This document shows, piece by piece, positions 22,843 to 33,253 of a stretch of DNA of 64,000 nucleotides. The DNA is taken from the NCBI GenBank assembly GCA_951394045.1, contig OX595998.1, positions 1,116,001-1,180,000 of the forward strand, written 5' to 3'. This DNA is from Nitzschia sp. DOCU1 (lineage: Eukaryota > Bacillariophyta > Bacillariophyceae > Bacillariales > Bacillariaceae). Numbering within the stretch: position 1 is the stretch's first letter; each line of letters begins with the position of its first letter. A model generated the notes under the pieces. It did no database searches and had not been told where the DNA came from. It saw only the letters and a list, made by a program, of their open reading frames with translations. Position numbers and translations under genes: made by a program.

Positions 22843-25488
22843 CTATTTAATCTGATCCAATACAAACACGTACAGGAATGCAATCTGCTCGAAGTACTTG
22901 GTACGATTGCTTCCAAAGGAGTGCCCTGCATTCGTATCAATTTTGACGAGAACAGGTCGTTCCTCTGACTGCTGCGTCTCATATTGCAAAGCAGCCGCGA
23001 ATTTCAATGGCTCCCAGTACGGAACTCGGGGATCTTTCAAGCCCCCAATCAAAAGACAGCTCGGATACGTTTTGTTCGTGGCAATATTGTGCATGGGTGC
23101 GTAGCCTCGAATAGAATTGAATCCATCGAGAGTTTGCGGGTTGCCCCATTCGTCCCATTCCAGTGCTGTAAGTGGCAGGCTTTCATCCGCCATTGTACAT
23201 AGTATGTCCAGAAAGGGGACCCCGAGCACCACACACCGAAATAGATGCGGGTTTTGATTCATGGCGCCGGCTACCAGCAGCCCCCCGGCCGACCGTCCCT
23301 CGGCTGCCAACAAGTCCGATCTCGTCCGATTTTGCTCTACAAGCCACGTAGCAACATCACAAAAGTCGTTGATGGAATTGACTTTCAATGCACCCTTGCC
23401 TTCGTAGTGCCATTGCGGCCCCAACTCCCCGCCTCCTCTGACGTGAGCGACAGCACATGCGACTCCTCGCCGAAGTAGGGGTATCCGAGTGGTCGAAAAG
23501 GCTGGTTCCAAGGAATGACCATAGGCGCCATATCCGAACAAGTGTATTGGACAGGGAAAATGGGCCTCCTTGTGGTGGACCAAGCGGGTGGGGATAAGCG
23601 TTGTTCCGTCTCGAGATGGCACGAGAAGACGGTGGCATAAAAAATCAGACCGATTGTAACCAGCAATTCGTTTCTCATGGACTATCTCCACAGATTGATG
23701 ATGACCCGTCATTGCTAGATTCACCTGCAAGATTTGTGGTGGTGTCGCCATGGATTCAAATGTAAGGACGCAGATATTCGAATCATAATCTTGTCGTCTT
23801 GCCAGCGTGACGTAATGTGCCGCCTCGTCGGTTGTTTCTTCGAAAAGTTGGTAGACACTTTCCACCTCTTCACGATTGTCAGCGATGTTGAGAGTCCAAA
23901 TGCGCTGTATCCCATCCTGTCGGCCTTGGACGACGACATGATTGGAAAATGTGGTGAGATGATCCAGAGAAACTCTCGATGATGATGCACCAAAGCCGTC
24001 CAAAGGGATATTTTCGGGCGTCAGCACAGAGGCATCCACTTGCACTGATGTGAAAATCTGTTGGTTTGTCGTCGACAACGATGTATTCGATATTTCTGTA
24101 TTCAAGACCCACCAGTGGTCCATTCGATGATCGGATTTGTATTTTGTAAAAGGCACCTGCAGTCGGAAAGGTCGTTGTGACGAAGACGAATGTTTGAGAT
24201 CCAATGCCATGAGGTTACCCACTTTCGAAGCGGATGATTCGCTACGCCATACGAGAAATCGTCCATCTGAAGTTTGGCTCAAGTCTCCCCAAAACTTCTC
24301 ATCGGGCTCGGTGTGAAGTATTGTGTAGTTGCCAGGTACCAGTGTGTGTGAATCCAGCTTGCACTCGATCCATTGAAATGGTCGAGCCAGGGCAGGTTCC
24401 ATTCGAATGTAGTGTATCGAATAATCCACAAATGATTCTTGGTGGAAATTCACAACGACCTCAATGGTCCCGCTTGTGCCTTTGTCGACTAGTCGAATCG
24501 GCCCAGATGGTAGGGGCCTGCCGTCCGCATTGGAATAGTCTTGAACGTAAATCTGGTACGACTCGTCACCCGTCAAGTCGACTGAAAAGGCCACACCAAT
24601 GAGGCCGGTAGTGTTGTCACCCAAAGTAGACGCAATGGGAACAACAGAATGAACGGCGAAATAACCTGATCCGAGCGGAGTTCCCAGGGTCTTGGCAAGT
24701 TCATTTTCGTCCAAAAGAAGTTCTTCCTGGCTTGAAGCAGAATGGTTTGCCAGTTTTCGGCAATGGATGGGGTAGGGTTGATTGCCGAGTCGTTTGGCGT
24801 AGTAATGATACCCATTCCAGAGATAGAGCTGCGAAATATCGCCAGTCAAGCCAGCGCTGCTGCTGTCCTCCTGGTGCGTTGTTTCCACCAACGATTGATA
24901 CTCCTGTACCAATTCTTGTTGCAGTCGCGTTCTGTTCTCCTGACGATTAAATATGTTGTCAGTGTACTGATTGAGTTGTTCGATATAATCGAGCACTCGT
25001 TGTTGTTGTTGAGGAGTATGATTGTTGGAGACGGATAAATCCACCCTCATCCAACCGTAGGGATCCGATATGTTAACTGGTGGATCCATCCAGAACGGCT
25101 GATGTCCGTCTGACGATTTTCCGCCCAACGTCACATAACGCCACTCTTCGCGTTCGGCCACTGGCGGCAATGAAGAGCCTTCTGGCCTGTCCGAGGTCTG
25201 CCCTGGGGTAGCTTGAGAGTGGAGCGAAAACGGGTCGGGGACATTAGCGGTGCCTGTGAAAGAGAACCAATAGCGTCCTCGACTTTTGCTGATGTCAACC
25301 TGACAGTCCCTAGCGATTTTACGTGGTGGAAGCAGAACAAAAGCTTCCGAAAGAATACCGGAAATATCTGGTGTCGATAACCGGCAGCCAACATCGAGCA
25401 CCAATACTAGCAAAAGCGGGCCAAAGAGGCGAAAGGGAACCTGGAAAACATTGCCTTTGATAGATGATGATGGGCGCTTTGGAATCAT
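22843..25488 (-). CDS. Oligopeptidase B-like serine peptidase (S9A) with hydrophobic leader
   Basis: The product is 881 aa from the ATG at 25488, single exon. The seven-bladed propeller half is followed by an alpha/beta-hydrolase domain with the catalytic triad: Ser733 in EGRSAGG, Asp819 in LKDPRVPYWEP and His856 in NAGHSFG. VAHVRGGGELGPQWH is the signature of prolyl oligopeptidase/oligopeptidase B, and LKDPRVPYWEP is typical of oligopeptidase B, which cuts after basic residues. The N-terminus has a hydrophobic segment (PLLLVLVLDVG) and a later SEAFVLLPP. That could be a signal peptide plus plastid-type motif, or a membrane anchor. Confidence 0.88.
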   Translation of the reverse strand: MIPKRPSSSIKGNVFQVPFRLFGPLLLVLVLDVGCRLSTPDISGILSEAFVLLPPRKIARDCQVDISKSRGRYWFSFTGTANVPDPFSLHSQATPGQTSDRPEGSSLPPVAEREEWRYVTLGGKSSDGHQPFWMDPPVNISDPYGWMRVDLSVSNNHTPQQQQRVLDYIEQLNQYTDNIFNRQENRTRLQQELVQEYQSLVETTHQEDSSSAGLTGDISQLYLWNGYHYYAKRLGNQPYPIHCRKLANHSASSQEELLLDENELAKTLGTPLGSGYFAVHSVVPIASTLGDNTTGLIGVAFSVDLTGDESYQIYVQDYSNADGRPLPSGPIRLVDKGTSGTIEVVVNFHQESFVDYSIHYIRMEPALARPFQWIECKLDSHTLVPGNYTILHTEPDEKFWGDLSQTSDGRFLVWRSESSASKVGNLMALDLKHSSSSQRPFRLQVPFTKYKSDHRMDHWWVLNTEISNTSLSTTNQQIFTSVQVDASVLTPENIPLDGFGASSSRVSLDHLTTFSNHVVVQGRQDGIQRIWTLNIADNREEVESVYQLFEETTDEAAHYVTLARRQDYDSNICVLTFESMATPPQILQVNLAMTGHHQSVEIVHEKRIAGYNRSDFLCHRLLVPSRDGTTLIPTRLVHHKEAHFPCPIHLFGYGAYGHSLEPAFSTTRIPLLRRGVACAVAHVRGGGELGPQWHYEGKGALKVNSINDFCDVATWLVEQNRTRSDLLAAEGRSAGGLLVAGAMNQNPHLFRCVVLGVPFLDILCTMADESLPLTALEWDEWGNPQTLDGFNSIRGYAPMHNIATNKTYPSCLLIGGLKDPRVPYWEPLKFAAALQYETQQSEERPVLVKIDTNAGHSFGSNRTKYFEQIAFLYVFVLDQIK

Positions 25489-26279
25489 CAACTGCAACCG
25501 GTATGACTCTCTCTTGCGGACTAAGACAATCACCCAAGACTACTTTGCCGGATGCCAAGATGCGTCCGCGTCGGCTTGGGGTCTTTTGGGTGCTATTGTG
25601 GAACACTTTGGATCTTCATTACTCTGGGAGGGATCGCCAAATGAAGGCAAATGCACCGATTGCGCTACAAGAGCCAGTTTTGGGGGGCGCATCCTTTTCC
25701 CGCGGGTTATTGGCGGCAAGATCGCCGGGATCGCGTTCCCTGCGAGATCCCTGGCCCTATTACACCCTCCGCCCAGATATATATTGCGACCACCACGACA
25801 GTCGTTGAATAATGCCCTTCTTTGGGGTTCCACAAAATGCCTAAGCCTCGAATAGGTCCATCGGCGTTCTATAAGTACCACAGCGTCAACCTTTATCGCT
25901 CCGACGTTTGTAACTAAATTGCCTATCAAGTAATTTCATTGAGGCCCAAGACGAAATCTCCAAATATAATTGAGTTTCCAGTCTTGTTCGAAATTGTGCC
26001 GTTTGGAAATTATCGACTTTGTCCATAGATCTTCTCGGCAACAAGACACTTTACAATCTGAGGCATAAACGGTGGCAAGTGCCATTGGCATAACTGATGG
26101 AGCCGAACCACCCCCCTTCCACCGGTATCCTCATCATCGGAGACTTTGCAAATTGCGAATCATCCACCACAAGGACCCATTGCACTTCTTCCCAACAATG
26201 TGTTCGACATGCAAGGCTCACAAATCCAAAACATTCATACTTGGTAAGAATAACAAGATTTCTTCCAAAGACCAAGAAA
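25489..26279. other. Intergenic region between oligopeptidase and PhoX-like gene A
   Basis: No gene supported. The last about 100 bp before 26280 (ATGCAAGGCTCACAAATCC...) resembles the sequence just upstream of PhoX-like gene B near 30127-30180. The duplication therefore includes the proximal promoter/5' UTR. Confidence 0.6.
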
Positions 26280-28979
26280 ATGAAATTTTCAACCGCAGTA
26301 TTGTGGATGGCAGCAGTGCCCGCTGCAGCTAGAATCCACTCGTCCCAGCGCCGCAAACTCGTCACCTTGACAGACATTTCCGACTATCTCAATGTATGCG
26401 AAGGCGACTGTGATAACGACTCTGATTGCTTAGGTAGGTTACGTGGTTAGGACAAAAAAAGGATTATCAACTCATCGTGGACTTTGTGGCTTCTCACAAC
26501 CGACATCCTTTGTTCTGTTCATTTCCTCTCCAACGCCCAAAGGTGCTCTCCTATGTTTCCAAAGAACTGCTTTGGAAGCCGTCCCTGGGTGCGACGGATC
26601 GGGTACATCGGGAACTGATTATTGGTATGTTAGCACCGTCGAATTTTGGCACAGTCGAAAGAATTGTTCATTTCCAACCTCATTTTTGTATACGTTCTCG
26701 CTTCTTGCTACAACCTTCAGCTACGATCCAACAACTGTTCCCCCCACACCTGCGCCAGTCGCTCCTACTCCCGCTCCTGTTGTCCCGACACCTGCGCCAG
26801 TTGCTCCTACTCCCGCTCCTGTTGCCCCGACACCTGCGCCAGTTGCTCCTACTCCCGCTCCTGTTGTACCAACAGCTGCACCGGTTCTCCCTGTTCAGTA
26901 TCTTTCGATCGAAGGAGACAATGGAGTTCCAGCCACGGCCTTTCCTCTAGGTGTCTGTGAAGGAGACTGCGATGGTGACTCAGATTGTGCGCCAGGTAAG
27001 CGATCAGAGAAAGAGGTCGTCGTCGCGTCGTGAAAGTTCATGGACCCTCATAACTCAACAACACTACTGGATCCAACAGGATTAAAATGTTTTGATCGCC
27101 CCGGCCTTCAACCTGTCCCCGGGTGCTCGGGCGACGGGATCTCGGGCAAAGACTACTGTTACATTCCATGGACGACAGACGGAGCCTTGACAATCGCCGG
27201 CGACAATGGTAGCCCGGCTTCAGCGTTTCCCCTGAAGAAATGTCAAGGTGATTGCGATACAGACAACGACTGTGCTGTTGGGTAAGCCTTGATCTTCGAA
27301 AGCCGCCGCGCTTATGATTCCATGCTAACGTTTCCTTGTTGCTTGCGTACGAAATCTCCTAATTGATTGCTCCAGACTGTATTGCTTCGAACGAAGTGGG
27401 ACTGGCACCGTCCCTGGTTGCACCGGCGCGGGACAAAGCGGAAAGGATTATTGTTACGATCCCAAGCGGCCCGCAGTTCAGCCTCCTCCGACTGCTGCCC
27501 CGGTTGCCCCTACCCCTACCCCACCCGGAGTCACTTACCGACCTGGCGAAGCCACTGTCTTGCAAGAGGGCTTGCTTTTGTCGACTGGATTGACGGCGAG
27601 AAAGATCGCTACCAAGAACACCAAGGTGCAGTTCGATACCGGTGGCCAATCGGTGGATGTCTTCCACACTGCCCCTGATGGAGCTGCGGTGTTCTTGGAT
27701 CCAAACGGCAGCGGAGATTATGTTTACGTGTCCAACTCTGAGAGCTCAGGGGATGGAGGCGTTGGTGCTATCAGGTTCAACTCTCAGGGTCAGGTAATTG
27801 GATACCAGCGCCTCAAATTCCTAGATCCCGACACCGGAGTCGCGTCGATCGCCAGGACTAGTCGAAATTGCGGTGGCGGTAAGTCATATTGGGGAACTTG
27901 GTTGACTTGCGAGGAGTGGGACGGCGGTCAGGTATGGGAAGTGGACCCGTGGGGCAACACCCCAGGACGTCGAACCAAGTTGGGTGGAACGGGCCGAGCA
28001 TATGAGAGTGCTGCGTATGACAAGAGAGACCCATTCAACCCTAAATTCTACGTCACCACCGATGAGACAAATGGGCCGCTGGTTCGGTATACCCCCAGCT
28101 CTGCTGCTGCCGCCAACGCAGTCAACACGGGGGACTACTCGCAGCTGCTCCATTCTGCTGGTGGAACCTTGACGTACTTCAAAGTCACATCCGTTACAAA
28201 CAACGCTGACGGCACTGCGACTGGAACCTACGTTTGGACCAGCAATGTGGCTGAAGGGAACACCTCTGCTCAAAATTATCACAAGAATGGAGAGGGCATT
28301 GATATTCGTGATGGGCGGCTCTACTACACCACGAAGACGGACAAGCTCCTATGGATCATCGACCTTGACAGCGGGACGTGTAAGTATCAACAAGGATGAA
28401 ACGATTTGACCTTTGGACATCAGTGACTAACCTTTTGCTCGCTGCTTTTGTCATTACAGTCTCTCGCTCCAGTACAGTCTCGGGGGCCTTCGACTCGCAG
28501 CCTGACCAGGTTGCTCGCGTCCTGGACTTTTCAGATGGTTCCACCGACGGTATTCTTGTAAGTGCATCAACATCAACACTACGACGCCGCTTGCCTACTA
28601 GTCGACATAACCCTCACAATTGTTTCCCTGGCTCTTTTCTCAACAGTATTTCTGCGAGGACGGTGGCGATGAATGTGGTGTCCATGGTCGTGACGCTCAA
28701 GGCAATTTCTTCACCATATTACAGGATGCGACTGGAGCATTCTCGGGAGAAACCACGGGTCTAGCATTCTCTCCCAATGGCAAGTTCATGTATGTGTCTT
28801 TCCAAAGTCCGGGCATCATCTTCGAAATCAAGCGAACGGATGGCCTGCCGTTCTATGGGGCCACTTTGGATATCAAGTACCACAACAGCGGCGATACCAC
28901 CAATGCCTTCCGCGATCGCTTGTTGTACGAAGACAATGCGAAGACCTGTGATACCAACGCCGAAATGTGCCACCTTTAA
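26280..28979 (+). CDS. PhoX-like (DUF839) secreted protein with N-terminal DCDxDxDC modules, copy A (7 exons)
   Basis: Exons are 26280-26433, 26543-26624, 26721-26995, 27080-27281, 27376-28379, 28460-28557 and 28647-28979; the product is 715 aa. A signal peptide (MKFSTAVLWMAAVPAAA) is followed by three Cys modules of the form GDCDxDxDC...LxCFxR...VPGCxGxGxSGxDYC. They are interrupted by a Pro-rich stalk of 14-residue PAPVAPTPAPVVPT repeats. The catalytic-type beta-propeller follows, with NCGGGKSYWGTWLTCEEW, FYVTTDETNGPLVRY and GLAFSPNGKFMYVSFQ. These match the PhoX family (Ca/Fe-dependent alkaline phosphatases) and its DUF839 relatives. The protein is probably secreted or cell-surface; phosphatase activity is inferred. 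Introns in the module region fall within each module. Confidence 0.85.
26751..26880 (+). repeat. 42-bp tandem repeat coding PAPVAPTPAPVVPT
   Basis: About three copies of a 42-bp unit within exon 3 of PhoX-like gene A encode a Pro/Ala/Thr linker. The matching exon of gene B lacks it; B instead has a 21-bp repeat (TAAPVAP) in exon 5. Confidence 0.85.
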
Positions 28980-29262
28980 TACAACCACCCACCAACCAAG
29001 AATCAAAGAAGAGCCCAAATAGAATAATACACAAAACTAAAGCATATACGTGAGCATTTTAAATCAAAGCCTTCTCACATACAGCCTGAATGATTCTCAC
29101 CATTGAAAACATCCATTTGGAAGCAACACAACGCAAGTTTAGCAAGTTCTTTCTACATATTCAAAACCTAGGACATGCTTCGAGGTAAGGATTCAATTCA
29201 TCGCCGCTGATCGATAGCTCAAGCGTCTTGGCAAAACCTTTCAGAAGCTCGAGCTCGACAGC
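26925..29262. repeat. Segmental duplication unit A (partner 30900-33253)
   Basis: This is aligned to 30900-33253 at offsets of 3976 then 3991 bp. Exon 4 with its flanking introns, and everything from about 27880 to 29262, are almost identical, with only single-base differences seen (for example near 28005 and 28998). Positions 27405-27870 differ more. The match includes introns and the 3' spacer, so it is recent at DNA level. Confidence 0.85.
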
Positions 29263-29757
29263 GGATGCGGTTTCTTCTTCCTTGGACCAAAGAGCTACCA
29301 ATACAATATCAATACAATGGCGTGTTATGTTGACGTTTCTCGGCTTTGGAGGCCGGCGCATCGATCATGCAGCTTATGCTTCAGAGCATTGGATTCCAAG
29401 TGGCCCGTTTTGTGGCATCCTTGACGGTTGCGTGCGATACGTCTGCACCAACCGCGCCTCAGCTTCACTTGAAGCTTTATCCAACAACGGCATGCGTTCT
29501 AGCGTACCAGGTACGATAGCAATATCGATGGCAGAAGTAAGATCCGTCGGCCTCTCGTCAACAAGGGCAGTTGTGCCCGTTATTGATGGCTGAAAAGATC
29601 GGGGCGCAAAAATTGTGTGATGTATGGGACGGGGTTGGCCGGTCGACGACCATGCGCGTTGTGTTGACGCTCGCGCCTCGAAACGAAAATTAGGTAGATC
29701 ATCTACAGTCAAATCATTGGTCAAATCATCGCATAAATGTGGCAAGGAAGAGTTCCT
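29161..29757 (-). pseudogene. Decayed partial copy of the PX/sorting-nexin-like gene
   Basis: Positions 29161-29262 are nearly identical to the 3' end of the intact gene (33152-33253) and encode its last residues (LELLKGFAKTLELSISGDELNPY). Beyond 29263 the match to 33254-33555 continues but is broken by small indels and many substitutions (shared CATGCAGCT, TTGGATTCCAAGTG, GATACGTCTGCACCAACCGC, ATGGCAGAAGTAA). Near 29690-29757 a DDLTNDLTVDDL-like stretch resembles the start of the intact protein (QDLTNGLTLRSL). This suggests a large internal deletion. It cannot encode a functional protein. Confidence 0.75.
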
Positions 29758-30184
29758 CAAATGACGAGTAAAAACCTCTAATTGTTTTCTTGGCCAAAGA
29801 ACCGGTAATAAGCCTCAAATGCCTTTCAATTAACTCCCTTTCACGTTCTGTACTGTCTGTACGTTCATTCAGAGAGAGAGAGAGAGAGAGAGTGCGCGCC
29901 TAGTTTAGTGTACATTTTGGGCCCCACAAAAAATCTAAGAGGTTTTTCGGGGACATCACTCAACGGCGGGTGGAGTGAAGGCTCGGGAATTATCAACCGT
30001 AAGTATGTGATCGATCCGGGTATCTGTCACCCCCTCTCCAAATTCATGAACGATGCATGCCGCAACAACCAAAGGACCCTTCCACAACAAACTTTGAACA
30101 TCTCTTTCTTGTTTGTGTTCAATATCCAGGGCTCATAAATCCAAAAAATATACCCCTGGTACGAGTAAAGAAGACCAAGAAAGC
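29758..30184. other. Intergenic region with (GA)n tract
   Basis: A perfect GA/AG dinucleotide run occupies about 29870-29892. The final about 60 bp is the 5' flank of PhoX-like gene B, related to that of gene A. No gene. Confidence 0.7.
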
Positions 30185-32970
30185 ATGAAATTTGAGACCG
30201 TAGTATTGTGCATGGCAGCAGTGCCTGTTTCCGCTAGAATCCAGTCGTCCCAGGGCCGCAGGCTTGTCGCCTCTCTTGTGCTCGAGACTCTAGGAAATCC
30301 ATACAGTTCGCTCTTGCCTGAATGCAAAGGTGATTGCGATACCGACGCTGGTAAGAGGATTGTCTGGTAACTAGTTCATTGGTGGGCAATTGGTCCTGTT
30401 TTCTTTCTCACCTCGTAGGCTTGTTTTGTTCTTTATCGTGCAGATTGCGAAGGCAAGCTCAAATGTTTCCAACGACTTGGCACTCAGCCAGTGCCGGGAT
30501 GTTCTGGAAGTGGCAACTCTGGCACTGACTATTGCTATCGTCACTACACTGGATGGGGTATTCTTTCCATTAATGGTGACAATGGGACTCCGATCGGGGC
30601 CTTTCCACTCCCTGTCTGCGCTGGTGATTGCGATGTAGACGCAGATTGCGCAGCGGTACGTCTTATCGATATCTTGTCATCCTTGGTTCTTGAACGCGCC
30701 GCAGTCCGTGGCCGATTTGGTGGGATCGTTTTGAACTTGCTCTCAACCCATGTATTTTTGCTTGTGATTATCAAGGGTCTCTATTGTTACCAACGAAACT
30801 CCGATTCCCCGTTTGTTCCTGGCTGCGAAGGAACGCCAAGTGGGGCGTCGGATTATTGCATCAATATTAAAACTGTTCAATATCTTTCGATGAAAGGAGA
30901 CAATGGAGTTCCAGCCGCGGCCTTTCCTCTAGGTGTTTGTGAAGGGGACTGCGACGGCGACTCAGATTGTGCGAAAGGTAAGCGGTCAGAAAGGTCGTCG
31001 CGTCGTGAAAGTTCATGGACCCTCAATAACTCAACAACACTACTGGATCCAACAGGATTAAAATGTTTTGATCGCCCCGGCCTTCAACCTGTCCCCGGGT
31101 GCTCGGGCGACGGGATCTCGGGCAAAGACTACTGTTACATTCCATGGACGACAGACGGAGCCTTGACAATCGCCGGCGACAATGGTAGCCCGGCTTCAGC
31201 GTTTCCCCTGAAGAAATGTCAAGGTGATTGCGATACAGACAACGACTGTGCTGTTGGGTAAGCCTTGATCTTCGAAAGCCGCGACGCTTATGATTCCATG
31301 CTAACGTTTCCTTGTTGCTTGCGTACGAAATCTCCTAATTGATTGCTCCAGACTGTATTGCTTCGAACGAAGTGGGACTGGTACCGTCCCTGGTTGCACC
31401 GGCGCGGGAGTAAGCGGAAAGGATTATTGTTACAATCCCAAGCTGGCCGCAGTTCAGCCTCCTCCGACTGCTGCCCCGGTTGCCCCAACTGCTGCCCCGG
31501 TTGCCCCGACCCCGCCCGGAGTCACTTACCGACCTGGCGAAGCCACTGTCTTGCAAGAGGGCTTGCTTTTATCGACTGGTCTGACTGCACGAAAGATCGC
31601 TACCAAAAGCATCCAGGTGCAGTTCGATACCGGTGGCCAGTCGGTGGAATACTTCCACACCGCCCCTGATGGAGCTGGCGTGTTCTTGGATCCGAATGGA
31701 AGCGGAGATTATGTTTACGTGTCCAACTCCGAGAGCTCCACGGACGGAGGCGTTGGTGCTATTCGATTCAACTCTCAGGGTCAGGTAATCGGATATCAGC
31801 GCCTCAAGTTCCAAGATCCCGACACAGGAATCTCGTGGATCGCCAGAACTAGTCGAAATTGCGGTGGCGGCAAATCATATTGGGGAACTTGGTTGACTTG
31901 CGAGGAGTGGGACGGCGGTCAGGTATGGGAAGTGGACCCGTGGGGCAACACCCCAGGACGTCGAACCAAGTTGGGTGGAACGGGCCGAGCATATGAAAGT
32001 GCTGCGTATGACAAGAGAGACCCATTCAACCCTAAATTCTACGTCACCACCGATGAGACAAATGGGCCGCTGGTTCGGTATACCCCCAGCTCTGCTGCTG
32101 CCGCCAACGCAGTCAACACGGGGGACTACTCGCAGCTGCTCCATTCTGCTGGTGGAACCTTGACGTACTTCAAAGTCACATCCGTTACAAACAACGCTGA
32201 CGGCACTGCGACTGGAACCTACGTTTGGACCAGCAATGTGGCTGAAGGGAACACCTCTGCTCAAAATTATCACAAGAATGGAGAGGGCATTGATATTCGT
32301 GATGGGCGGCTCTACTACACCACGAAGACGGACAAGCTCCTATGGATCATCGACCTTGACAGCGGGACGTGTAAGTATCAACAAGGATGAAACGATTTGA
32401 CCTTTGGACATCAGTGACTAACCTTTTGCTCGCTGCTTTTGTCATTACAGTCTCTCGCTCCAGTACAGTCTCGGGGGCCTTCGACTCGCAGCCTGACCAG
32501 GTTGCTCGCGTCCTGGACTTTTCAGATGGTTCCACCGACGGTATTCTTGTAAGTGCATCAACATCAACACTACGACGCCGCTTGCCTACTAGTCGACATA
32601 ACCCTCACAATTGTTTCCCTGGCTCTTTTCTCAACAGTATTTCTGCGAGGACGGTGGCGATGAATGTGGTGTCCATGGTCGTGACGCTCAAGGCAATTTC
32701 TTCACCATATTACAGGATGCGACTGGAGCATTCTCGGGAGAAACCACGGGTCTAGCATTCTCTCCCAATGGCAAGTTCATGTATGTGTCTTTCCAAAGTC
32801 CGGGCATCATCTTCGAAATCAAGCGAACGGATGGCCTGCCGTTCTATGGGGCCACTTTGGATATCAAGTACCACAACAGCGGCGATACCACCAATGCCTT
32901 CCGCGATCGCTTGTTGTACGAAGACAATGCGAAGACCTGTGATACCAACGCCGAAATGTGCCACCTTTAA
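30185..32970 (+). CDS. PhoX-like (DUF839) secreted protein with N-terminal DCDxDxDC modules, copy B (7 exons)
   Basis: Exons are 30185-30350, 30444-30655, 30776-30977, 31056-31257, 31352-32370, 32451-32548 and 32638-32970; the product is 743 aa. It is the tandem paralogue of the gene at 26280, with the same signal peptide type, the same PhoX-like domain (NCGGGKSYWGTWLTCEEW) and the same C-terminus. It has four Cys modules instead of three and lacks the long Pro-rich stalk; a short TAAPVAP repeat lies before the hydrolase domain. Its 3' end faces the PX-like gene at 181 bp. Exons 6 and 7 appear to encode the same protein as in copy A. Confidence 0.85.
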
Positions 32971-33253
32971 TACAACCACCCACCAACCAAGAATCACAGA
33001 AGAGCCCAAATAGAATAATACACAAAACTAAAGCATATACGTGAGCATTTTAAATCAAAGCCTTCTCACATACAGCCTGAATGATTCTCACCATTGAAAA
33101 CATCCATTTGGAAGCAACACAACGCAAGTTTAGCAAGTTCTTTCTACATATTCAAAACCTAGGACATGCTTCGAGGTAAGGATTCAATTCATCGCCGCTG
33201 ATCGATAGCTCAAGCGTCTTGGCAAAACCTTTCAGAAGCTCGAGCTCGACAGC
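30900..33253. repeat. Segmental duplication unit B (partner 26925-29262)
   Basis: Second copy of the tract described for unit A. It includes the intact 3' end of the PX-like gene, whose counterpart in unit A is a pseudogene. Confidence 0.85.

Noticed and set aside
27884..28282. Minus-strand frames of 132 codons inside both PhoX-like genes (also 31875-32273)
   Set aside because: They are conserved only because the sense exons are duplicated; antisense to well-supported coding sequence.
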